Part shown: piece by piece, positions 35,735 through 44,689 of the stretch
Numbering within the stretch: position 1 is the first letter of the stretch
Layout of the letters: the number at the start of each line of letters is the position of its first letter
Origin: an uncultured Eubacteriales bacterium
Lineage (GTDB): Bacteria > Bacillota > Clostridia > Oscillospirales > Acutalibacteraceae
Length of the DNA: 53,182 nt
Reading direction: 5' to 3'
NCBI GenBank assembly: GCA_900317985.1
Contig: ONJD01000003.1
Coordinates: 1-53,182, forward strand
The notes under the pieces: model-generated
Database searches by the model: none
What the model saw: the letters and a program-made list of their open reading frames with translations, nothing else
Told to the model about the DNA's origin: nothing
Made by a program: the position numbers and the translations under genes

Positions 35735-36460
35735 ATGGCAGACAACACCGTCCGTTTACAGAAATATATGGCTGACTGCGGCATCGCGTCCCGCCGGAAG
35801 AGTGAGGAACTCATCGCCGCCGGGAAGGTGAAGGTCAACGGGAAGACCGCGAAGATCGGCGACAAAGTCGACCCGAAGCGGGACCAGGTGACCGTCGACG
35901 GCCGTAAGGTCCGCAAGGATCAGGAGGCACGTTACATCATGCTGCACAAGCCCCGCGGGTTCATCTCCACCATGAGTGACGAGATGGACCGCAAATGTGT
36001 TGCCCAGCTGGTGGCAGACGTCGGGACCCGGGTGTACCCGGTCGGCCGCCTTGACCGCGACTCGGAAGGTCTCCTCCTGTTCACGAATGACGGCGAGTTC
36101 GCGAACAATATGACGCACCCGTCGAAGCACGTGAGCAAGATCTACCGTGTCACCATCCGCCCCGACATCACCGATGAACAGGTGGCGCAGATGATGGCCG
36201 GCATCCTGATCGACGGGAAGAAGACCCTGCCCGCCGACGTCAGGGTCCTGCAGAAATATGAGGACCGGACCGTCCTCGAAGTCACCCTCTGCGAAGGCCG
36301 CAACCGGCAGATCCGCAAGATGTGTGAAGCCCTCGGCCTGGAGGTCGCCCGCCTCAAGAGAACGGCGATCGGCCCCGTGAAACTCGGCATGCTCCAGCAG
36401 GGGAAATGGAGGGACCTGACCCCTCAGGAAGTAGCCTCTTTGAAGCGCGCTTCCAAATAG
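35735..36460 (+). CDS. rluB: rRNA pseudouridine synthase, RsuA/RluB family
   Basis: The enzyme isomerises a uridine in rRNA. The 241-residue protein has an N-terminal S4 RNA-binding domain (about 5-60, VRLQKYMADCGIASRRKSEELI) and the catalytic GRLDRDSEGLLLFTNDG loop (aspartate near residue 106), followed by EGRNRQIRKMCEALG. Linkage to scpAB as in Bacillus suggests RluB (23S) and not RsuA, but sequence alone does not decide. AAAGGAG is 12 nt from the ATG, a long spacing. Confidence 0.9.
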   Translation: MADNTVRLQKYMADCGIASRRKSEELIAAGKVKVNGKTAKIGDKVDPKRDQVTVDGRKVRKDQEARYIMLHKPRGFISTMSDEMDRKCVAQLVADVGTRVYPVGRLDRDSEGLLLFTNDGEFANNMTHPSKHVSKIYRVTIRPDITDEQVAQMMAGILIDGKKTLPADVRVLQKYEDRTVLEVTLCEGRNRQIRKMCEALGLEVARLKRTAIGPVKLGMLQQGKWRDLTPQEVASLKRASK

Positions 36461-36469
36461 TCGGGAGAT

Positions 36470-36498
36470 TTGCAAGAAGATTTGTTTTCTTGTATAAT
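36470..36498 (+). promoter_or_regulatory. Promoter of the yicC-gmk-priA operon
   Basis: -35 TTGCAA (36470-36475), 17-bp spacer, consensus -10 TATAAT (36493-36498). The start near 36505 leaves a structured leader of about 65 nt. Confidence 0.82.
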
Positions 36499-36511
36499 AT
36501 AGGTTACGTTA

Positions 36512-36552
36512 TAAGGCAAAAAGAGCCGGGAAAGACCCGCTAAATCGCCTTA
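36512..36552 (+). other. Structured 5' leader of yicC
   Basis: TAAGGC (36512-36517) pairs with GCCTTA (36547-36552) and encloses a hairpin AG(C)CGGG/CCCGCT (36524-36541) with loop AAAGA. The structure starts about 7 nt after the transcription start and ends just before the GAGGAG ribosome site. I could not match it to a known riboswitch class. It has no T-run. Confidence 0.45.
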
Positions 36553-36569
36553 CAGAGGAGTAATCGAAT

Positions 36570-37448
36570 ATGACAAGAAGTATGACCGGCTTCGGTCGTG
36601 CCCAGTCGGAAAGCACCGAGCTCTCCATCTCCGTCGAGATGAAGAGTGTCAATCACCGGTATTTCGAGCTTTCCACCCGGTGCCCGAGGCAGTACAGCTT
36701 TCTGGAGGAGAAGATCAAATCGTACCTCCAGACCCGCATCGCCCGCGGAAAAGTCGAATGCAGCGTCTCCATCCTGGAGCTCGATGCGGCCGACGTCGAA
36801 GTCCAGGTGAATCACGGCCTGGCAAAAGCTTATCTCGCGGCTCTCAAAGAGATCACCGAGACCTATGACGTCCGCAACGACGTCTCCGCCATGTCGCTGA
36901 CCCGGTTCAACGATGTCCTGGCCGTCCACAAAGTGGCCGCCGATGAAGAGGCCATCTGGAACGCGGTCCTGCCGGTCCTCACCGAGGCGTGTGACAAGTT
37001 CATCGCCATGAGAGAACGGGAAGGCGAGCAGCTGAAGAACGACATCTGCGAAAAGGCGGACCACATCCTGGAACTGACGGAGTTCATCGAACAGCGTTCT
37101 CCGGAGACGGTCCGGGAGTACAACGAGAAACTGAAGGGCCGCATCCGCGACCTCATCGGCGACGTCAAGGTCGACGAGCAGCGTCTCCTGACGGAGGCTG
37201 CCATCTATGCCGACAAAGTGGCCGTCGACGAGGAGACCGTCCGGCTCCACAGCCATATCGACCAGCTGAAGTCCATGTTCGAGGACGACGGCGCCATCGG
37301 CCGCAAGATGGATTTCCTCGTTCAGGAGATCAATCGCGAGGCCAACACCATCGGCTCCAAGGCGTCCGACCTGGAGATCACCTCCAGAGTCCTCGACATC
37401 AAGGGGAACGTAGAAAAAATTCGCGAACAGGTCCAGAACATCGAATAA
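36570..37448 (+). CDS. yicC: YicC family endoribonuclease
   Basis: The 292-residue protein has the YicC N-terminal motif SMTGFGRAQ...VEMKSVNHRYFE and the C-terminal DUF1732 part with MDFLVQEINREANTIGSK. YicC proteins are endoribonucleases implicated in RNA turnover. The gene is first in the conserved Bacillota order yicC(yloC)-remA-gmk-rpoZ. GAGGAG precedes the ATG. Confidence 0.92.
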   Translation: MTRSMTGFGRAQSESTELSISVEMKSVNHRYFELSTRCPRQYSFLEEKIKSYLQTRIARGKVECSVSILELDAADVEVQVNHGLAKAYLAALKEITETYDVRNDVSAMSLTRFNDVLAVHKVAADEEAIWNAVLPVLTEACDKFIAMREREGEQLKNDICEKADHILELTEFIEQRSPETVREYNEKLKGRIRDLIGDVKVDEQRLLTEAAIYADKVAVDEETVRLHSHIDQLKSMFEDDGAIGRKMDFLVQEINREANTIGSKASDLEITSRVLDIKGNVEKIREQVQNIE

Positions 37449-37475
37449 GGGCCTTCATGGATGGAGTGTGTTTCG

Positions 37476-37733
37476 TTGAAGCTCGTTAACATCGGATTCG
37501 GGAACTGCGTGAACGCAGACCGCATCATCGCCATCGTCAGTCCGGAGTCCGCTCCCATCAAGCGGATCGTCCAGGGTTGCAAGGAAAAAGGCACGCTCAT
37601 CGATGCCACACACGGACGGAAAAGCAAGGCCGTCATCCTGACTGATACCGACCTGTGCCTGCTGTCCTATCTCCAGCCGGAGACCCTGAAGAGCAGGATC
37701 ACCGGAGAGGAACCCGAGGAGGCGGACCAATGA
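37476..37733 (+). CDS. remA: RemA/DUF370 family regulator
   Basis: The 85-residue protein matches RemA, a DNA-binding regulator of biofilm matrix genes in Bacillus: KLVNIGFGNCVNADRIIAIV followed by SPESAPIKRIV and DATHGRKSKAVIL. TTG 37476 is chosen because it gives the conserved N-terminus and GGAG lies 9 nt upstream; ATG 37461 would add five unconserved residues. In Clostridia its targets are unknown. The stop overlaps the gmk start (ATGA). Confidence 0.9.
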   Translation: MKLVNIGFGNCVNADRIIAIVSPESAPIKRIVQGCKEKGTLIDATHGRKSKAVILTDTDLCLLSYLQPETLKSRITGEEPEEADQ

Positions 37734-38332
37734 ACAGCGGATTCGTACTCGTCCTGTCCGGCCCGTCCGGTGTCGGCAAGGACACCGTCATCAATGAACT
37801 GCTCAAGAAAGACGACAAGATCATTGTCTCCATTTCGATGACCACGCGGCAACCCCGCCCGGGCGAAGTGGACGGTGTCAACTACTACTTCGTCACGAAA
37901 GAGGAGTTCGAGGAGAAGATCCGGAACAATGAGATGTTGGAGTACGCGCAGTACGGCAGCAACTATTACGGAACTCCGAAAGAACCCGTCAAGGCCTGGA
38001 CCGATGAGGGCATGACCGTCATCCTGGAGATCGAAGTCCAGGGCGCCACGAAGATCAAGGAACTGCAGCCCGATGTCTGCACCATGTTCCTGATGCCGCC
38101 CTCGTTCCACACGCTCCGCACCCGGCTGGAAGGCCGCATGACGGAGACGCAGGACCAGATCGCCGAACGGCTCGCCATCGCCCGTAAAGAGATCACGATG
38201 GCCACCGACTACGATTACATCATCGTCAATGACCGGCTGGAAAACGCCGTGGAAAATATCCTGGAACTCATCTATCGCCACCGCCGCCACCTGCGCGAGG
38301 GGACGCCCGATGACCCCAGTAAACTCGACTGA
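37730..38332 (+). CDS. gmk: Guanylate kinase
   Basis: Gmk phosphorylates GMP to GDP. The 200-residue protein has the P-loop SGPSGVGKDT, the GMP-binding SMTTRQPRPGEVDGVNYYFV block and the lid-region arginines (TRLEGRMTETQDQIAERL). GAGGAGG precedes the ATG. It belongs to the yicC-remA-gmk-rpoZ cluster. Confidence 0.96.
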   Translation: MNSGFVLVLSGPSGVGKDTVINELLKKDDKIIVSISMTTRQPRPGEVDGVNYYFVTKEEFEEKIRNNEMLEYAQYGSNYYGTPKEPVKAWTDEGMTVILEIEVQGATKIKELQPDVCTMFLMPPSFHTLRTRLEGRMTETQDQIAERLAIARKEITMATDYDYIIVNDRLENAVENILELIYRHRRHLREGTPDDPSKLD

Positions 38333-38351
38333 GTAAAAAGGAAGTAAGAAC

Positions 38352-38588
38352 ATGAAAGAACAGACCTTCAACCCTGACCTCAAAGAACTCCTCGAAGGAG
38401 AAAACGGCGACAAGAATGTCAGCCGTTACTCGCTGGTCTCCGCCACCGCCAAGCTCGCCCGTGAGATCTCGGACGAAGCCAACATGGAAGGCGAGATCCT
38501 GACCGAGAAACCCGTCTCCATGGCGCTCGAAAAGCTGCTCGACGGTGAGTACACCATCGAAGAGCCTCTGGAGATCCGGGACCTGTAA
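38352..38588 (+). CDS. rpoZ: RNA polymerase omega subunit
   Basis: The 78-residue protein has the omega core (NVSRYSLVSATAKLAREI) and KPVSMALEKLLDGEY. It supports assembly of RNA polymerase. Position directly after gmk is the normal order. In many Bacillota coaBC follows; here priA follows directly. Confidence 0.9.
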   Translation: MKEQTFNPDLKELLEGENGDKNVSRYSLVSATAKLAREISDEANMEGEILTEKPVSMALEKLLDGEYTIEEPLEIRDL

Positions 38589-38617
38589 GAAGCAACACTA
38601 TTCCAGAAGGAGGGCCG

Positions 38618-41098
38618 ATGCAGGACATGGGACTCATTGCGGAAGTCGCGGTGCAGAACACGGCGTACCATTTCGATCACCTGTTCGGGTACCTCGTGCC
38701 GGAGCCGTTCGCAGCCGACCTTCAGGTGGGCTGCCGTGTCATGGTGCCCTTCGGGCGCGGCACGGTGCTCCGTCAGGCCGTCGTCATCCGCCTGCTCCCG
38801 GCCGAAGAAGCGGTCGAAACCTCCGGTCTCCCTCTGGACAAGTACAAATCGATCTCGGCGGTGCTCGACAAGACACCGCTGATCGATCGACATATGATCG
38901 CATTGGCAGAGTACATGAGGGAACGCACCTTTTGTACTCTTTTTGATGCCCTTCGGACGATGTTCCCGGCGGGCGTCAACCTCACGACCATGGCCTCTTT
39001 CGCCGTGGCCGACCTCTACCGGGACAGCAAAGAGTTCGAGGGCGATGTACAGATCATCGTCGATTACCTCTCGCATCGGAAAGGGTACGTCCGCAAGAAG
39101 ATCATCCTCTCCGACCTCGGACTGGACCTCGACTCGGACATCCTCGAGAACCTCGCGAAGCAGGGCATCCTGCAGCGGGACTATGACGCGGTCCGTACCG
39201 TCGGAGACGCAACGGTCCGCATGGTCCGCCTGACTCCTCTCGTCGGGAGCGAGGAGGACCTCGACACACTGCCCGGGAAACTGACGAAAAAGCAGAGGGC
39301 CGTCGCGGAGGAACTGTTCCGCATCGGCACCTGTTCCGTCAAGGAACTCTGCTATTTCACCGGCGTCACGGAAGCGGTCCTCAAGGGCCTTCTGAACAAA
39401 GACGTCGTCGAATACTACGAACAGGAAGTGTATCGCCGGCCCTACGACATCCGGCCGACGGGCGACCCGAAACCGATCGTCCTCCAGGACGAGCAGCAGG
39501 CCGCGTTCGACGGCCTCACCGCCCAGTGGAAGAACGGGGGAGGCGTGTCTCTCCTGTACGGCGTCACCGGCAGCGGCAAGACCTCGGTCTATCTGCGGCT
39601 CATCGATGAGGTGTTCGCCGCGGGGAAGGGCATCATCGTCATGGTGCCGGAGATCTCCCTGACGCCTCAGACACTGGACCTGTTCTATCAGCGCTACGGC
39701 GACACGGTCGCCGTCTTCCACAGCGGTCTTTCCGCCGGGGAACGGCTCGACGAGTGGAAACGCGTCCGGGACGGCCTCGCGAAGATCGTCGTCGGCACCC
39801 GGTCCGCGGTGTTCGCACCGGTCAATGACCTCGGCCTCATCATCATGGATGAGGAGCAGGAACACACCTACCAGTCGGACCGCAGCCCGCGCTACCACGC
39901 GAGAGACATCGCGAAATACCGCTGCGCCGAACACGACGCGCTGCTCGTCCTGGCCTCCGCCACGCCGAGCCTCAGCACCTATGCCGCCGCGCAGGCCGGA
40001 CGCTACAGCTTCCATGCTCTTCGCACGCGGTACGGCGACGCGACGCTGCCGGAAGTCGTCACCGTCGACCTCTGCCAAGAGCGGTCGGCCGGCAACCGGT
40101 CTTCCATCAGCCGCTACCTGCTGGCGGAGCTGAAGAAGAACCTCGACGAGGGTCGGCAGTCCATCCTCCTCATGAACCGCCGCGGGTACAACACCTACGT
40201 TGCCTGTGAGAGCTGCGGGAACGTCGTCACATGCCCGAACTGCAGCATCTCTCTCACATACCACAACGCGAACCGGCGCCTCATGTGCCACTACTGCGGC
40301 TATTCCATCCCGTTCTCCCGGGTCTGCCCGGAATGCGGGGAAGAGGCTGTCCGGTACTCCGGCAGCGGGACACAGAAAGTGGAAGAGGAACTGGCGGAAC
40401 TCCTGCCCGGCGCCCGCATCCTGCGGATGGACGCCGACACCACGATGCAGAAATACGCCTATGACCGGAACCTGAGCGCGTTCCGGGACGGCGAATATGA
40501 TATAATGGTAGGGACCCAGATGGTGGCGAAAGGCCTCGACTTCGAGAACGTCACCCTGGTCGGCGTCCTGAACGCCGACAAAGAGCTCTACAACGACGAT
40601 TTCCAGAGCATGGAACGGACCTTCGACCTCATCACACAGGTCGTCGGGCGGGCCGGCCGCGGACGCTGGTCCGGCAAGGCCGTCATCCAGACCATGAACC
40701 CCGGGAATGAAGTCATCCGGTTCGCGCGGGAACAGGACTACGAGTCCTTCTATTCCTACGAGATCGGTGTCCGGAAGGCGATGGTCTATCCGCCGTTCTG
40801 TACACTCGTCTCCGTCGGGTTCCGCGGCGCGAAACAGGAACGGGTCGAACAGGCGGCCGCCGCCTTCCTCGACCTGCTCAAAGAGCGGCTCGGCGAGTCG
40901 AACGACATCCGGCTCATCGCCCTCGGCCCCATGCCCGAACGGGTCGTCCGGGTCGGAGGGACGTACCGGTACCGGGTCCTCATCAAGTGCCGTTTCCAGG
41001 CACCCTTCCGGAAGCTCCTGTCCGAACTCCTCTGTGACTTCGGCCGGTCTTCCGACGCAAAAAGCATCACCACCGTTGTCGATGTCGAGAACGGTTAA
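38618..41098 (+). CDS. priA: Primosomal protein N' (replication restart helicase PriA)
   Basis: PriA reloads the replicative helicase at stalled forks. The 826-residue protein has the N-terminal DNA-binding domain (AEVAVQNTAYHFDHLFGYLVP), Walker A GVTGSGKT (315-322), the DEEQ box (about 411-414), a zinc-binding region of eight cysteines (from about 530: CESCG, CPNC, CHYC, CPEC) and the motif VI region QVVGRAGRG. It is somewhat longer than the usual 730-800. ATG 38618 follows AGAAGGAGG; ATG 38627 is an alternative. Confidence 0.95.
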   Translation: MQDMGLIAEVAVQNTAYHFDHLFGYLVPEPFAADLQVGCRVMVPFGRGTVLRQAVVIRLLPAEEAVETSGLPLDKYKSISAVLDKTPLIDRHMIALAEYMRERTFCTLFDALRTMFPAGVNLTTMASFAVADLYRDSKEFEGDVQIIVDYLSHRKGYVRKKIILSDLGLDLDSDILENLAKQGILQRDYDAVRTVGDATVRMVRLTPLVGSEEDLDTLPGKLTKKQRAVAEELFRIGTCSVKELCYFTGVTEAVLKGLLNKDVVEYYEQEVYRRPYDIRPTGDPKPIVLQDEQQAAFDGLTAQWKNGGGVSLLYGVTGSGKTSVYLRLIDEVFAAGKGIIVMVPEISLTPQTLDLFYQRYGDTVAVFHSGLSAGERLDEWKRVRDGLAKIVVGTRSAVFAPVNDLGLIIMDEEQEHTYQSDRSPRYHARDIAKYRCAEHDALLVLASATPSLSTYAAAQAGRYSFHALRTRYGDATLPEVVTVDLCQERSAGNRSSISRYLLAELKKNLDEGRQSILLMNRRGYNTYVACESCGNVVTCPNCSISLTYHNANRRLMCHYCGYSIPFSRVCPECGEEAVRYSGSGTQKVEEELAELLPGARILRMDADTTMQKYAYDRNLSAFRDGEYDIMVGTQMVAKGLDFENVTLVGVLNADKELYNDDFQSMERTFDLITQVVGRAGRGRWSGKAVIQTMNPGNEVIRFAREQDYESFYSYEIGVRKAMVYPPFCTLVSVGFRGAKQERVEQAAAAFLDLLKERLGESNDIRLIALGPMPERVVRVGGTYRYRVLIKCRFQAPFRKLLSELLCDFGRSSDAKSITTVVDVENG

Positions 41099-41113
41099 GA
41101 AAGAAGTAACATT

Positions 41114-41632
41114 ATGGCAACCAGAAATGTAGTCAAAAAAGAAGACCCCATCCTCCGCAAGCAGAGCCGGGTCGTCACAAAGTTCGATGAGCGCCTCTGG
41201 GAACTGCTCGACGACATGGTCGAGACCATGTATGCCGATGAAGGCGTCGGCCTCGCGGCGGTCCAGGTGGCGAGCCTCAAGCGGGCTGTCGTCATCGACC
41301 TGCAGGACGGCGACGGAGTGACCGAGCTCATCAATCCGGTCATCACGAAGGAAGAGGGCATCCAGTACGAGATCGAAGGCTGTCTCTCCATTCCCGGTGA
41401 GTACTACGAGACCATCCGTCCCGAGAAGATCACCGTCGAATACGACGACCGTTACGGCGAGCACCATGTCGAAGAAGTCGAAGGCTTCCGCGCCGTCTGC
41501 TACTGCCACGAGATCGACCACACCAACGGCATCCTGTTCCTCGACCGCCTGAACCCGGAACCCCACGACCGTGAGGAACTGGAAGAGCGTGCCCGGATCC
41601 GCCGTGCCGAGAAAAACAACGAGAGAGGATGA
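41114..41632 (+). CDS. def: Peptide deformylase
   Basis: Def removes the N-formyl group from new proteins. The 172-residue protein has motif 1 GVGLAAVQV (Val at the usual Pro), motif 2 EGCLSIPG with the metal-binding Cys and motif 3 HEIDHTNG. It is followed by fmt, which adds the formyl group to Met-tRNA, with overlapping or closely spaced starts. The C-terminal tail is charged. Confidence 0.95.
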   Translation: MATRNVVKKEDPILRKQSRVVTKFDERLWELLDDMVETMYADEGVGLAAVQVASLKRAVVIDLQDGDGVTELINPVITKEEGIQYEIEGCLSIPGEYYETIRPEKITVEYDDRYGEHHVEEVEGFRAVCYCHEIDHTNGILFLDRLNPEPHDREELEERARIRRAEKNNERG

Positions 41633-41640
41633 ACTCCCGC

Positions 41641-42585
41641 TTGAGAATCATATTCATGGGGACCCCGGACTTCGCGGTCTCCTCGCTGGAGCGGCTCATC
41701 GCCGAAGGACATGAGGTCGTCGGCGTCTTCACCCAGCCGGACAAGCCGAAGGGCCGGAAACACATCCTGACCCCGCCGCCGGTGAAAGAGTGCGCGCTGC
41801 TCCACCACATCCCGGTCTATCAGCCGGAATCCCTGAAACACGGAGAGGCCATTCCGATCCTCGAACAGGCACAGCCCGATGTCATCGTCGTCGCCGCTTT
41901 CGGCATGCTGCTGAAGTCCGACGTCCTCGACTTCCCGAAGTACGGATGCATCAATGTGCACGCGTCGCTCCTGCCGAAGTACCGGGGCGCCGCTCCCATC
42001 AACGCCTGCATCCTGAACGGTGAGACCGAGACCGGCGTCACCACCATGCTCATGAACGAGGGACTCGACACCGGAGACATCCTCCTGTCCGAGACCGTCA
42101 CGATCGGCGAGAACGAGACGGCCGGCGAGCTCTTTGACCGGCTCGCGGTACTCGGCGGCACGGTCCTTGCCAGAACGCTCGAAGCCATCGAGGCCGGCAC
42201 GCTGACCCGCACGCCGCAGGACGACGCGCTGTCCTGTTACGCCGGCATGCTCTCGAAGGCCGATTCGCCCGTCGACTGGACGCGCACCGCGCAGGAGGTC
42301 CACAACCGGATCCGCGGTCTGTCGCCCTGGCCGGGCGCCCTCACCACGAGAGACGGCTCTCCTTTGAAACTCCATCGTTCCGTCCTGGCACCGGAGTGTT
42401 CGGACGGGAAGACCGGATGCTCCGAGCCCGGAGCACTGTACGCGGAACAGGGGAGACTCTTCGTCCGCTGCGGCGACGGAAACTATGTGGAACTGCTCGA
42501 AGTCCAGCCCCACGGATCCCGTGCCATGGACACGAAGTCCTACCTTCTCGGCCACCCGGTCGAGGCGGGACAGAGTGTTTCGTAA
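41641..42585 (+). CDS. fmt: Methionyl-tRNA formyltransferase
   Basis: Fmt formylates initiator Met-tRNA using 10-formyl-THF. The 314-residue protein begins RIIFMGTPDFAVSSLE and has the catalytic HASLLPKYRGAAPIN block and a C-terminal oligonucleotide-binding domain. TTG 41641 is preferred because it gives the conserved N-terminus with GAGAGG about 12 nt upstream; ATG 41629, in an ATGA overlap with def, has its ribosome site touching the codon. The difference is four residues. Confidence 0.93.
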   Translation: MRIIFMGTPDFAVSSLERLIAEGHEVVGVFTQPDKPKGRKHILTPPPVKECALLHHIPVYQPESLKHGEAIPILEQAQPDVIVVAAFGMLLKSDVLDFPKYGCINVHASLLPKYRGAAPINACILNGETETGVTTMLMNEGLDTGDILLSETVTIGENETAGELFDRLAVLGGTVLARTLEAIEAGTLTRTPQDDALSCYAGMLSKADSPVDWTRTAQEVHNRIRGLSPWPGALTTRDGSPLKLHRSVLAPECSDGKTGCSEPGALYAEQGRLFVRCGDGNYVELLEVQPHGSRAMDTKSYLLGHPVEAGQSVS

Positions 42586-42663
42586 AATAAAGTTATTTTT
42601 AAGTTTTTGTACTTATATTGAAGCTGTAAACCCAACCATTCCTGTCTAAGAGAGGTGTATGTT

Positions 42664-43401
42664 ATGTACGGTTATCAAGGTCTCGGCAATCTCAGTGCCT
42701 ATGGATTCGGCTCCGCTTACACGTGGTCCTACATCCTGGTCCTGGTGTGCTTCTTCGCTGCCCTGATCGCGTCTTCCCGTGTCAAATCGGTCTATGCCAA
42801 GTTCGACGAGTATAAAGCATCCAAGGGTCTGACGGCCGAGCAGGCCGCTCAGAAAGTGCTCGACTACTACGGCATCACCAATGTCAGTATCCAGCACATC
42901 CCCGGAGAGCTCTCCGACAACTACAACCCGAAGACCAATATCATCAGCCTGTCCGACAGTACCTACGGACATTCGTCCATCGCCGCCATCGGTGTCGCCT
43001 GTCATGAGGCGGGCCACGCGGCACAGCACGCGCAGGGATATGTGCCCATCAAACTGCGCAATGCCATCATCCCGGTCTGCAATATCGGCTCTGCCGCCGG
43101 TATCCCGCTGGCCCTCATCGGCATTTTCCTCAACATCTCCGGCCTCGTCTATTTCGGCCTCATCCTCTACGCGTTCGTCGCGCTCTTTCAGTTCGTGACC
43201 CTTCCGGTCGAACTCGACGCGAGCCACAGAGCGCTCAAGGTCATCGATGAGACCAAAATGCTCGAAGGCAACGAATATACCGGAGCCCGCAAGGTCCTGA
43301 CCGCGGCCGCCATGACCTATGTCGTCGCCGTCGCCACCGCTCTTGCGAACCTTCTCCGCTTCATCATCGTCTTCCTCGGCAACAGTAGACGGAGCAGCTG
43401 A
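42664..43401 (+). CDS. YugP-type membrane zinc metallopeptidase
   Basis: The 245-residue protein has an N-terminal membrane helix (about 20-37), the catalytic HEAGH (114-118) and two to three C-terminal helices. It matches the YugP-like M48-related family found between fmt and rsmB in Bacillota. The substrate is unknown. ATG 42664 follows AGAGG by 8 nt; GTG 42655 overlaps that site. A 78-bp AT-rich gap before it may hold a weak promoter, but no confident match was found. Confidence 0.88.
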   Translation: MYGYQGLGNLSAYGFGSAYTWSYILVLVCFFAALIASSRVKSVYAKFDEYKASKGLTAEQAAQKVLDYYGITNVSIQHIPGELSDNYNPKTNIISLSDSTYGHSSIAAIGVACHEAGHAAQHAQGYVPIKLRNAIIPVCNIGSAAGIPLALIGIFLNISGLVYFGLILYAFVALFQFVTLPVELDASHRALKVIDETKMLEGNEYTGARKVLTAAAMTYVVAVATALANLLRFIIVFLGNSRRSS

Positions 43402-43402
43402 C

Positions 43403-44689
43403 ATGAAAGACCCGAGACAGCTTGCTTTCGAAACGCTTCTGAAGCTCTGGAAGCACCAGTCTTATTCCAATTTATCCATTGCCGGCGTCCTGGGGTCTTC
43501 CGACCTGTCGGGCGCCGACAAGTCGTTTTTTACGACCCTCGTCTACGGGGTTCTCGAGCGGAAACTGACCCTCGACTACAACCTCTCGCTCTACCTCAAA
43601 GAGCCGCTGAAAAAACTCAACCCGAAGGTCTACACCGCGCTCCTGTTGGGCGCGTACCAGGTCCTGTTCCTCGAGAAGGTCCCGGACCACGCCGCCATTA
43701 ACGAAGCGGTCAAACTGACCCGAAAAAACGGGGTCGGCTTCGCGTCCGGCCTCTGCAACGCGGTCCTGCGGAAAGTCGCATCGAACGGGTTCTGTCTGCC
43801 GGAAAATGACGGCTCCCTCGAGTACTACAGCGTGCTCTACTCCGTGCCGGTCCCGCTCATCCGTCTGTGGGTCGACGCGTACGGTCTCGAGAAGACGGAA
43901 GGCATCCTGCAAGACGCGCTGGGTCCCCGTCCGCTGACGGTGCGGGTGAACACGACCCGTACGACGGCGGAGGAGCTCATCGCCCGGCTGGGGGAGGAAG
44001 GCGTGACCGCCGTGCCCCATGAAGCCGTGGGCGATGCACTGGTCCTCACGTCCGCCGGAGACCTCGCCGCGCTCCCGTCGTTCCGGGACGGGCTCTTCCA
44101 CGTCCAGGACGCCGCGTCCCAGCTCTGCTGTCAGAACGTGGAAGCGAGACCTGGCATGACGGTCTACGACCTCTGCGCGGCCCCCGGCGGGAAAAGCTGC
44201 ACCCTGGCGGAACACATGCATAACGAAGGCGTCGTCCGCGCCTACGATCTCTATGAGAAGCGGGTGGGGCTCATCGCCGAAAACGCCGCCCGGCTGGGGC
44301 TCTCCATCGTGGAACCCGCGGTAGGCGACGCCACCGAATTTGACCCCGAACGGCCCCTTGCGGACCGCGTCCTCTGCGACGTTCCCTGCGCCGGTTACGG
44401 GGACATCGGGCGTAAGCCGGAGATCCGTTTCAAGGACCCCGGTTCCGTTGACAATTTACCTGCCTTACAGTATGATATTTTAGATAAGGCGGAACAATAT
44501 GTAGTGGATGGAGGACGCCTCATATACTCTACCTGCTCTCTGAACCCCGCGGAGAACGAAGCGGTGGCAGAGCGGTTCCTGGAAGAGCATGACGGCTGGG
44601 ACCTCGTCCTCATGAAGACCTATTTTCCGCAGGACTACCACTGTGACGGCTTCTTCAATGCCGTCTTCGAGAAGGCGGGGGAACGGTGA
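43403..44689 (+). CDS. rsmB: 16S rRNA (cytosine-C5) methyltransferase RsmB
   Basis: RsmB methylates C967 of 16S rRNA. The 428-residue protein has an N-terminal NusB-like RNA-binding domain (about 1-135), then an AdoMet domain with YDLCAAPGGKSC, the catalytic-cysteine segment DVPCAGYGDIGRKPE and the second cysteine in YSTCSLNPAENE. ATG 43403 follows GGAG. Its stop overlaps the rlmN start (GTGA). Confidence 0.95.
   Translation: MKDPRQLAFETLLKLWKHQSYSNLSIAGVLGSSDLSGADKSFFTTLVYGVLERKLTLDYNLSLYLKEPLKKLNPKVYTALLLGAYQVLFLEKVPDHAAINEAVKLTRKNGVGFASGLCNAVLRKVASNGFCLPENDGSLEYYSVLYSVPVPLIRLWVDAYGLEKTEGILQDALGPRPLTVRVNTTRTTAEELIARLGEEGVTAVPHEAVGDALVLTSAGDLAALPSFRDGLFHVQDAASQLCCQNVEARPGMTVYDLCAAPGGKSCTLAEHMHNEGVVRAYDLYEKRVGLIAENAARLGLSIVEPAVGDATEFDPERPLADRVLCDVPCAGYGDIGRKPEIRFKDPGSVDNLPALQYDILDKAEQYVVDGGRLIYSTCSLNPAENEAVAERFLEEHDGWDLVLMKTYFPQDYHCDGFFNAVFEKAGER

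Noticed and set aside
38426..41566. Very long antisense open frame opposite priA
   Set aside because: Same codon-bias shadow; priA motifs on the plus strand are complete and the antisense product is low-complexity.
42586..42663. Promoter before the YugP-type metallopeptidase
   Set aside because: The gap is AT-rich with TATATT-like sequence, but no -35 at acceptable spacing was found.
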